Source: Ectothiorhodospiraceae bacterium BW-2 (GTDB taxonomy: Bacteria > Pseudomonadota > Gammaproteobacteria > Thiohalomonadales > Thiohalomonadaceae). From it: DNA of 64,000 nucleotides. The stretch is from contig CP032507.1 of the NCBI GenBank assembly GCA_008375315.1, positions 3,310,071 through 3,374,070 on the forward strand. Direction: 5' to 3'. The notes under the pieces were generated by a model. The model searched no databases. It was not told where the DNA came from and saw only the letters and a program-made list of their open reading frames with translations. Positions 57,432 to 64,000 of this stretch are shown here, piece after piece (the stretch's first letter is position 1; every line of letters starts with the position of its first letter). The translations under genes and the position numbers were made by a program.

Positions 57432-57482
57432 ATTATAGAAACTATTGCGCGGTAAAAACCTCACAAAAGCTTGCAATCGGCG
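57432..57482 (-). promoter_or_regulatory. putative internal promoter of the response-regulator gene
   Basis: A perfect minus-strand TATAAT (57437-57432) is preceded by 22 bases and then by the CTCACAAA-N2-CTTGCAA element (57460-57476 plus-strand view), matching the adhesin promoter element in sequence and in distance to the -10. Transcription would begin almost at the ATG, giving a nearly leaderless mRNA. Confidence 0.5.
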
Positions 57483-57483
57483 A

Positions 57484-59415
57484 TTATTTACCGGGCAACC
57501 AGACGCTAAAGCGAATTTTAGCCGATGGCAGATTCTCTACCGTAACCGTTCCCTGATGTTTTTGCGCAATACCCGCAACCAGATAGAGTCCTAAGCCCAT
57601 TCCCGGCTGATTATGGATCTCCGAGCCGCGTTGGTATTTGTGAAAGATAGTCGCCTGGCTCTGCTCCGGAATAGGTTCTCCGGCGTTGGTAATCTGCCAG
57701 ACGATTCCCGCTCTGCTATTGTTGGATTGGTGGCTTATTGCAATATCGATTTGGCTTTTTGGGGTCGAATATTTATGGGCATTATCCAGTAGATTAATTA
57801 GGACTATTCGTATCAAGCGCTGATCAGCCCATATTGGCATAACCGGCTGTTCACAGCGTACATCCACCCGATCTAGCGCGTGTATCCGGTTCAACTCCAC
57901 CACTTCATAAGTCAGCTCGACCAGATCCATTTCACCGAGTTCTAAGGGTAAGAACTCCTCCTGATGCTTCTTTTGCAGCGCCATCTCCATAACCCCATTC
58001 ATCCGTTTCACCGCATTTTGAATCCGATCATAGCGTTTACTGCGATCTTCGGCGCTGTGTTCAATTTTTTCGTCCAATAACTTTAACGACGCATTGGCCG
58101 CATCGATGACTGCTATGGGGGTTTTGATCTCATGGGTCAGCATCGACAACAACTGGCTCTGCTCTTCGCGGTAGATTTTTTCGATGGCTATCTGTCGCTG
58201 CGCATTTAGAGCCTCTTCCATGGTGCGTTTGTGATCTTGTTCCAGTTTTTGATAGTGCAGCATCATCGCAAAGTGGAGGGTAAGTATATGGAACAGATGA
58301 CTTAACATACCGGTGAAGGTGACCGACTCATCAAAGGGTATCAATGCCAGTACACCTAATATATTCATACTTATCAGCAGCACATAAGCCATATGCGATA
58401 CCACCAGCATACGATTCCACAGATAACCTGTCTGCCACAAACGCCACATTGGCCACAAAAATGTCCCTAAGGAGAAGATAGCTGTGAATAACATTATCGG
58501 TGCAAATAGTTGATAATAGCCTAGTGGCGTTGCTATGGCGGTAATCAGGCTTACTGTGGCACCGAACTGATTCACCCGATAGATAAACGGATGATATTTT
58601 CTATACTCATATAAAACCGCAAAAAAGAGATAGGCCGATGCCGCTGACAACGAGATAGAGATGCCCAACAGCAGGTTGGCATATAACGGATTTTCCGGAA
58701 ACAGATATTCCGACGCAAAGCCGTTAATCGCCATCCACTGCACACTGTTTAGTCCTAGATAGACCACATAAATAAGAAATACCGTCCGGCGCGATAGCAG
58801 ATAGTTCGCTGCATTAAACAGCAATACGGTCATCATCAGACTCCAAAAGAGGCCAAACAAAAAATAGCTGTCACGGCTATAGCCGGAAAAGTCATCCGGT
58901 TGCCACAGTCGTATCGATGCCACCATCGTGCTTGAGGTTTGTAGCCGCAGGTAAAAGTGGTGTGTTCCGGGTTCGATAAGCAGCTTAAACACAGTAGCAC
59001 GATAGTCGACCTCTTTGCGCGATTGGGGGACAAAATCGCCACCGGAGCGTTTGCTTAATGCGCCATGTTCATTGAGATGATATAGCTGAATACTATCGAG
59101 ATAGGGCGGAATTACCTCCATCCAGACAGGTTTGTCTATTTGTTCAGGTTGTCGCAGCGAAAAGTGTAACCAGTAAACATGGGGTACATAGCCGACACTG
59201 AGATTGCCGCTCAGGGTTTGGAATTTTCCCTCTGCCTGTCGCTGTTGTATCTGTTTAAATGAGAGCTCGCTGCTGCGGTCAAGATAGGCGGAGAGCTCTC
59301 CCTGATTGAGCTCGATGCGGTTATTGTCGCTAAATTCGAGGGTAAATGGTTCGGCGGCCTGTACTGATTTGAGCAGTAAACCTAGCAAGATGACCAAAGC
59401 GATAGGGTGTTTCAT
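57484..59415 (-). CDS. 7TMR-DISM-type sensor histidine kinase
   Basis: 643 residues. A signal sequence (about 1-20, ending SVQA) is followed by a periplasmic 7TMR-DISMED2-like beta domain (about 25-180; NLSVGYVPHVYWLHFSL). Seven transmembrane helices (about 185-395) and a short coiled coil lead to HisKA with SMLTHEIKTPIAVID (phospho-His near residue 425), and HATPase with LINLLDNAHKYS and GMGLGLYLVAGIA. DISMED2 domains are thought to bind carbohydrates or small ligands, so a glycan cue is possible. The start codon lies inside direct repeat B. It pairs with the response regulator directly downstream. Confidence 0.92.
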   Translation of the reverse strand: MKHPIALVILLGLLLKSVQAAEPFTLEFSDNNRIELNQGELSAYLDRSSELSFKQIQQRQAEGKFQTLSGNLSVGYVPHVYWLHFSLRQPEQIDKPVWMEVIPPYLDSIQLYHLNEHGALSKRSGGDFVPQSRKEVDYRATVFKLLIEPGTHHFYLRLQTSSTMVASIRLWQPDDFSGYSRDSYFLFGLFWSLMMTVLLFNAANYLLSRRTVFLIYVVYLGLNSVQWMAINGFASEYLFPENPLYANLLLGISISLSAASAYLFFAVLYEYRKYHPFIYRVNQFGATVSLITAIATPLGYYQLFAPIMLFTAIFSLGTFLWPMWRLWQTGYLWNRMLVVSHMAYVLLISMNILGVLALIPFDESVTFTGMLSHLFHILTLHFAMMLHYQKLEQDHKRTMEEALNAQRQIAIEKIYREEQSQLLSMLTHEIKTPIAVIDAANASLKLLDEKIEHSAEDRSKRYDRIQNAVKRMNGVMEMALQKKHQEEFLPLELGEMDLVELTYEVVELNRIHALDRVDVRCEQPVMPIWADQRLIRIVLINLLDNAHKYSTPKSQIDIAISHQSNNSRAGIVWQITNAGEPIPEQSQATIFHKYQRGSEIHNQPGMGLGLYLVAGIAQKHQGTVTVENLPSAKIRFSVWLPGK

Positions 59416-59509
59416 GTTTTGGCTACTGTTTTAGATTGTACAAAAGCATCAAGAGCATGGGCTGATCACCCCACATTTGGCGCTGTTAATTCAATCTGAC
59501 CATGCTGCT
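59406..59509. repeat. direct repeat B (104 bp), upstream flank of the adhesin module
   Basis: Partner of 38629-38732. It contains the kinase start codon and its upstream region. Beyond it, ACATACTGAA (minus strand) is again shared with repeat A, after a 31-base interruption in this copy. Confidence 0.9.
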
Positions 59510-59531
59510 TGAACCGGGAAGCACGACCGGC

Positions 59532-61268
59532 TTATACCGCTTCAGTATGTACCAACTCCCAACCAACCCAGAGCAGAATCAGGCTGTGGATTTCGGCGTG
59601 TCCTGCCCGCTCTAATACCCGCTGGTCGTGGCGGTATTTTTGGAGTTGTTCTTTGGCATCGGCTATCAGTTCGGTGCGTTTTTTGGGCGTATCATCGCTT
59701 TTACTAAGATATTTCAGTTCAATCAGCCAGGCGTGTTTCATCTCGGGGTATTTGGCATAAAACGGCGTCAGATAGAGGTCGACAAAGCCGCTACCGAGCT
59801 CCTGTTCACTCAGGGCATAGAACCACGGGTTGAGATTAAGATAGGCCAGCAGAAATCCCTGCACCATCTTTTCGCCGTTAAGGTAGTCGCGCATCCCCGC
59901 ATGGGCTTTAAGCTGTTCACTAAGGTGGTCAAAGAAGGCTTGCCACTCGCCATCCCAAGCGAAATCGCGTAGTTTTTCACCGAGCTTAAACAGATCAGGG
60001 CGAAACAGGCCGACATCATCTATCGCTTCACGAATATAGCCATACATCAGCTGTCTGACCGTCTGGTTAGGAATCGTCAATACCGGGTTGCCACGATCGG
60101 TCTCGGTGCTGTGGGTCAACAGGCCGAAGTAGTAGAGCAGTGAGACAAAGTTATCGGGATTGGCGAGCAGCTCCGCCGGAAAACTGGTTTTAATCGCACT
60201 GGTGATGCCGCCCTGATTGATAATTTGGTTCAACTGTTCAAAGCTGCCGTTGAGTTTACGGTCGAGCTGGATTAAGTGGCGCAGTTTGCCGTAGTCGATG
60301 CGAATATTGGTGTCGATCAGCTCTTTCGGAGGGGTGCCATTGCGGTAGAGGGCTTGCAGGTAATAGAGCGCCATATTGCTGTTGGTGATAGTCTCTTTCA
60401 CCTCTTCACTAAAACGGTAGTGGTTGTACCACTGCTGCATCAGCGGTTTATGTTCGGCATAGTTTTGTCCGAAGGCGGCAAACAGTTCGGTCAGTTCCGC
60501 TTCATTAAAACCGAGCAGACCGTTAAGGCTCGGGTCGAGTGAGATATTGAGGCCGATGTTAAAGCCGCTGGTGACATCGTCGAGCGTTACCGGCGAGACG
60601 CCGGTAATAAACAGCCTTGAGAGCGCACCGCCGGTCGCACCGGTCGCCCCTTTCAGTTCAGCAAAGAAGTCACGCAGAAAGCCGCGACCGTGAGTCAGTT
60701 GTTGATAGGCATCACGCCCTTCGGTGGCCAGCAGGGTGTTGGCGAAGTTGTCATATTCGTCGATAAAGAGGTAGAGGGCATAGCCTAACCGCTTTAGATG
60801 GCGATTAATAAAACTCAGTTTGTTATCAGGTTGCTGTTCTTGGCGTAGGCCATTGATAAAAATGGGGTCTAGCCGTTGCTCATAACTGTAACAGAACTCA
60901 TCCGTCGCTAAGCGGATATGGTCAGAAAACGACTGCTGTAGCGCCTCCAGATGCGACCCACTCACCTGAGAGAAGTCAAACCGTAGCACCATATATTGGT
61001 GCTTTTCATCGGTAGAGTTAGCATGAATCCAGGTGCCGCTAAACAGTTCATCAAACTGGTCTCGGCGGTTGATGTCGTAGTAGCACTCCATCACCGATTG
61101 CAGCAGGCTTTTACCAAACCTGCGCGGGCGAATCAGAAACAGGAAGTCACCCGCCTGCTCTATTAGCGGCAGGTAGTGGGTTTTATCCTGATAGTATTCG
61201 CTTTTTTGCCGTAGTTTGATGTAGTCGGCAACGCCGTAGGGGATGCGTAGTTTTTTTTCTAAATTCAT
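59532..61268 (-). CDS. AAA-ATPase / PD-(D/E)XK nuclease-like protein (DUF1703 type), copy 1
   Basis: 578 residues. The N-terminal AAA-ATPase-like domain has Walker A LIRPRRFGKSLLQS (residues 46-59) and Walker B ALYLFIDEYDNF (about 164-175). The C-terminal PD-(D/E)XK-like domain has GFVDLYLTPF and HAWLIELKYL, giving Asp and ExK. Families with this pair are abundant as lineage-specific expansions, and their function is not established. Residues 105-163 differ sharply from copy 2 while the flanks are nearly identical. The C-terminus VHTEAV replaces the VFSEEEIHL of copy 2. The ATG overlaps the copy 2 stop (ATGA). Confidence 0.9.
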   Translation of the reverse strand: MNLEKKLRIPYGVADYIKLRQKSEYYQDKTHYLPLIEQAGDFLFLIRPRRFGKSLLQSVMECYYDINRRDQFDELFSGTWIHANSTDEKHQYMVLRFDFSQVSGSHLEALQQSFSDHIRLATDEFCYSYEQRLDPIFINGLRQEQQPDNKLSFINRHLKRLGYALYLFIDEYDNFANTLLATEGRDAYQQLTHGRGFLRDFFAELKGATGATGGALSRLFITGVSPVTLDDVTSGFNIGLNISLDPSLNGLLGFNEAELTELFAAFGQNYAEHKPLMQQWYNHYRFSEEVKETITNSNMALYYLQALYRNGTPPKELIDTNIRIDYGKLRHLIQLDRKLNGSFEQLNQIINQGGITSAIKTSFPAELLANPDNFVSLLYYFGLLTHSTETDRGNPVLTIPNQTVRQLMYGYIREAIDDVGLFRPDLFKLGEKLRDFAWDGEWQAFFDHLSEQLKAHAGMRDYLNGEKMVQGFLLAYLNLNPWFYALSEQELGSGFVDLYLTPFYAKYPEMKHAWLIELKYLSKSDDTPKKRTELIADAKEQLQKYRHDQRVLERAGHAEIHSLILLWVGWELVHTEAV

Positions 61269-63010
61269 AAATGGATCTCCTCCTCGCTAAATACCAACTC
61301 CCACCCAACCCAAAGCAGAATCAGGCTGTGGATTTCGGCGTGTCCTGCCCGCTCTAATACCCGCTGGTCGTGGCGGTATTTTTGGAGTTGTTCTTTGGCA
61401 TCAGCTATCAGTTCGGTGCGTTTTTTAGGCGTATCATCGCTTTTACTGAGATATTTGAGTTCAATCAGCCAGGCGTGTTTCATCTCGGGGTATTTGGCAT
61501 AAAACGGCGTCAGATAGAGGTCGACAAAGCCGCCACCGAGCTCCTGTTCACTCAGGGCATAGAACCACGGGTTGAGGTTAAGATAGGCCAGCAGAAACCC
61601 CTGCACCATCTTTTCGCCGTTAAGGTAGTCGCGCATCCCCGCATGGGCTTTAAGTTGTTCACTAAGGTGGTCAAAGAAGGCTTGCCACTCCGCTCGCCAG
61701 GCAAAAGCGTGGAGCTTTTCACCGAGCTTAAACAGGTCGGGACGGAATAGGCCGACATCGTCGATGGCATCGCGGATGTAGCTATACATCAGCTGTTTTA
61801 CCGTCTGGTTAGGCACCACCAGATGAGGTCGTCCTTCGCGCTGTTCGGTGCTGTGGGTCAACAGGCCGAAGTAGTAGAGCAGTGAGACAAAGTTATCGGG
61901 GTTGGCGAGCAACTCCGCCGGAAAGCTAGTTTTAATCGCACTGGTGATGCCGCCCTGATTGATAATTTGGTTCAACTGTTCAAAGCTGCCGTTGAGTTTA
62001 CGGTCGAGCTGGATTAAGTGGCGCAGTTTGCCGTAGTCGATGCGAATATTGGTGTCGATCAGCTCTTTCGGAGGGGTGCCATTGCGGTAGAGGGCTTGCA
62101 GGTAATAGAGCGCCATATCGCTGTTGGTGATAGTCTCTTTCACCTCTTCACTAAAACGGTAGTGGTTGTACCACTGCTGCATCAGCGGTTTATGTTCGGC
62201 ATAATTTTGTCCGAAGGCGGCAAACAGTTCGTTCAGTTCCGCTTCGTTAAAACCGAGCAGACCGTTAAGGCTCGGGTCGAGTGAGATATTGAGGCCAATG
62301 TTAAAGCCGCTGGTGACATCGTCGAGCGTTACCGGCGAGACGCCGGTAATAAATAGCCTTGAGAGCGCACCGCCGGTCGCACCGGTCGCCCCTTTCAGTT
62401 CAGCAAAGAAGTCACGCAGAAAGCCGCGACCGTGAGTCAGTTGTTGATAGGCATCACGCCCTTCGGTGGTCAGCAGGGTGTTGGCGAAGTTGTCATATTC
62501 GTCGATAAAGAGGTAGAGCGCGTGGTTGTGCTGCTGCAGTTGTCGGTTTAGCTGCTCGATCTGTTTGTGGGGTTCCCGTTCGGCTAGGATCACTGCCTGC
62601 AAGGTTGGGGGAAGCTGTTGTTGGTAGTAACCAAAGAAGTGTTGCAGGGTAATGCGGATGTGATCGGCAAACGACTGTTCCAGTGCGGCAAGATTGGCGC
62701 CACTCACCTGGGAGAAGTCAAACCGTAGCACCATATATTGGTGCTTTTCGTCGGTAGGGTTAGCATGAATCCAGGTGCCGCTAAACAGCTCATCAAACTG
62801 GTCTCGGCGGTTGATGTCGTAGTAACACTCCATCACCGATTGCAGCAGGCTTTTACCAAACCTGCGCGGGCGAATCAGAAACAGGAAGTCACCCGCCTGC
62901 TCTATTAGCGGCAGGTAGTGGGTTTTATCCTGATAGTATTCGCTTTTTTGCCGTAGTTTGATGTAGTCGGCAACGCCGTAGGGGATGCGTAGTTTTTTTT
63001 CTAAATTCAT
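61265..63010 (-). CDS. AAA-ATPase / PD-(D/E)XK nuclease-like protein (DUF1703 type), copy 2
   Basis: 581 residues with the same Walker A, Walker B, Asp and ExK motifs as copy 1. The segment at residues 105-163 (62522-62698) has diverged without length change. The last codons (EEEIHL) encode the GGAGGAGAT ribosome binding site of the next gene, followed by the ATGA overlap; the junction with copy 3 is the same, so the tandem unit includes its own translational coupling signal. Confidence 0.9.
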   Translation of the reverse strand: MNLEKKLRIPYGVADYIKLRQKSEYYQDKTHYLPLIEQAGDFLFLIRPRRFGKSLLQSVMECYYDINRRDQFDELFSGTWIHANPTDEKHQYMVLRFDFSQVSGANLAALEQSFADHIRITLQHFFGYYQQQLPPTLQAVILAEREPHKQIEQLNRQLQQHNHALYLFIDEYDNFANTLLTTEGRDAYQQLTHGRGFLRDFFAELKGATGATGGALSRLFITGVSPVTLDDVTSGFNIGLNISLDPSLNGLLGFNEAELNELFAAFGQNYAEHKPLMQQWYNHYRFSEEVKETITNSDMALYYLQALYRNGTPPKELIDTNIRIDYGKLRHLIQLDRKLNGSFEQLNQIINQGGITSAIKTSFPAELLANPDNFVSLLYYFGLLTHSTEQREGRPHLVVPNQTVKQLMYSYIRDAIDDVGLFRPDLFKLGEKLHAFAWRAEWQAFFDHLSEQLKAHAGMRDYLNGEKMVQGFLLAYLNLNPWFYALSEQELGGGFVDLYLTPFYAKYPEMKHAWLIELKYLSKSDDTPKKRTELIADAKEQLQKYRHDQRVLERAGHAEIHSLILLWVGWELVFSEEEIHL

Positions 63011-63149
63011 AAATGGATCTCCTCCTCGCTAAATACCAACTCCCACCCAACCCAAAGCAGGATCAGGCTGTGAATCTCGGCGTGTCCTGCCCGCTCTAAT
63101 ACCCGCTGGTCGTGGCGGTATTTTTGGAGTTGTTCTTTGGCATCGGCTA

Positions 63150-64000
63150 TCAGTTCGGTGCGTTTTTTGGCGTATCATCGCTTTTACTGAGATATTTGAG
63201 TTCAATCAGCCAGGCGTGTTTCATCTCGGGGTATTTGGCATAAAACGGCGTCAGATAGAGGTCGACAAAGCCGCCACCGAGCTCCTGTTCACTCAGGGCA
63301 TAGAACCACGGGTTGAGGTTAAGATAGGCCAGCAGAAATCCCTGCACCATCTTTTCGCCGTTAAGGTAGTCGCGCATCCCCACATGGGCTTTAAGCTGTT
63401 CACTAAGGTGGTCAAAGAAGGCTTGCCACTCCGCTCGCCAGGCAAAAGCGTGGAGCTTTTCACCGAGCTTAAACAGGTCGGGACGGAATAGGCCGACATC
63501 GTCGATGGCATCGCGGATGTAGCTATACATCAGCTGTTTTACCGTCTGGTTAGGCACCACCAGATGAGGTCGTCCTTCGCACTGTTCGGTGCTGTGGGTC
63601 AACAGGCCGAAGTAGTAGAGCAGTGAGACAAAGTTATCGGGGTTGGCGAGCAGTTCAGCCGGAAAGCTGGTTTTAATCGCACTGGTGATGCCGCCCTGAT
63701 TGATAATTTGGTTCAACTGTTCAAAGCTGCCGTTGAGTTTACGGTCGAGCTGGATTAAGTGGCGCAGTTTGCCGTAGTCGGTGCGAATATTGGTGTCGAT
63801 CAGCTCTTTCGGAGGGGTGCCATTGCGGTAGAGGGCTTGCAGGTAATAGAGCGCCATATCGCTGTTGGTGATAGTCTCTTTCACCTCTTCACTAAAACGG
63901 TAGTGGTTGTACCACTGCTGCATCAGCGGTTTATGTTCGGCATAATTTTGTCCGAAGGCGGCAAACAGTTCGTTCAGTTCCGCTTCATTAAAGCCGAGCA
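63150..64000 (-). CDS. AAA-ATPase / PD-(D/E)XK nuclease-like protein, copy 3 (partial, frameshifted C-terminus)
   Basis: The 5' part lies beyond the window end, so the frame is open at 64000. The visible part is nearly identical to copy 2 and keeps GGFVDLYLTPF and HAWLIELKYL. At 63169-63170 one base of the sister run is missing, so the frame stops at 63150 instead of 63007 and loses about 50 C-terminal residues. The out-of-frame remainder (63007-63168) still matches copy 2 closely, so the event is recent or a sequencing error. Confidence 0.85.
   Translation of the reverse strand, partial: LGFNEAELNELFAAFGQNYAEHKPLMQQWYNHYRFSEEVKETITNSDMALYYLQALYRNGTPPKELIDTNIRTDYGKLRHLIQLDRKLNGSFEQLNQIINQGGITSAIKTSFPAELLANPDNFVSLLYYFGLLTHSTEQCEGRPHLVVPNQTVKQLMYSYIRDAIDDVGLFRPDLFKLGEKLHAFAWRAEWQAFFDHLSEQLKAHVGMRDYLNGEKMVQGFLLAYLNLNPWFYALSEQELGGGFVDLYLTPFYAKYPEMKHAWLIELKYLSKSDDTPKNAPN
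63165..63172 (-). other. frameshift site in copy 3
   Basis: TTTTTTGGCGTATC here, versus TTTTTTGGGCGTATC in copy 1 and TTTTTTAGGCGTATC in copy 2; one base deleted next to a T-run. Confidence 0.85.

Noticed and set aside
59406-59509. Regulator binding site upstream of the kinase gene
   Set aside because: GCTTTTGTACA is only a partial match to the shared operator and lacks the 10-bp periodic units, so autoregulation of the kinase promoter is not supported.

Overview
The window reads as a chromosomal segment of a Gammaproteobacterium with moderate GC content, probably an environmental or chemolithotrophic lineage; the species cannot be named from sequence alone. The evidence is the gene set and order: ftsY divergent from an M16 peptidase pair and rsmD, then parE, monothiol glutaredoxin grxD, purD, uvrB, an OprF/OmpA-type porin and a KefB-type antiporter. 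Nearly all space is coding, no gap exceeds about 210 bases, and no rRNA, tRNA, CRISPR array, transposase or integrase was recognised.

Layout. 0-7.6 kb: glycogen/maltodextrin operon malQ-glgB-glgA-glgP. 7.6-11.7 kb: recJ-like nuclease facing parE, then grxD. 11.9-13.2 kb: OmpA-like porin with calcium-binding type-3 repeats. 13.2-20.3 kb (minus): six tightly packed genes (M16 peptidase, inactive M16 partner, rsmD, CbiX-like chelatase, PAS-PAS-GGDEF-EAL phosphodiesterase, purD). 20.4-22.5 kb: ftsY, a small HMA metal-binding protein and a two-repeat lipoprotein. 22.7-31.5 kb: a co-directional run of an EAL-CBS-GGDEF protein, a six-hairpin glycosidase-like protein, a PHP-GT4 fusion and a Tat-exported PhoX phosphatase. 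31.5-32.7 kb (minus): an orphan acyl carrier protein with a 3-hydroxyacyl-CoA dehydrogenase. 32.9-38.6 kb: KefB-type antiporter, uvrB, and a lipoprotein/TAXI-binding-protein pair.

38.6-59.5 kb (minus) is the most unusual part: a self-contained module of sensor kinase, response regulator, a giant repeat adhesin (about 5,331 residues once six 1-base indels are corrected) and a TPR/GT41 O-GlcNAc-transferase-like enzyme. The adhesin has 25 near-identical 104-residue repeats (36% Ser/Thr) and two blocks of eight propeller-like repeats. The response-regulator and adhesin promoters share a direct-repeat motif at the same distance from their -10 elements, suggesting that the regulator controls both itself and the adhesin. 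The whole module is flanked by 104-base direct repeats (94/104 identical) that carry the kinase promoter and start codon, so it looks like a duplicated or integrated unit. The working model is a two-component system that turns on a giant surface protein, which the adjacent glycosyltransferase may glycosylate.

59.5-64 kb (minus): at least three tandem AAA-ATPase/PD-(D/E)XK (DUF1703-type) paralogues with ATGA overlaps, an almost identical backbone and one sharply diverged internal segment. The last copy is frameshifted and runs off the window.
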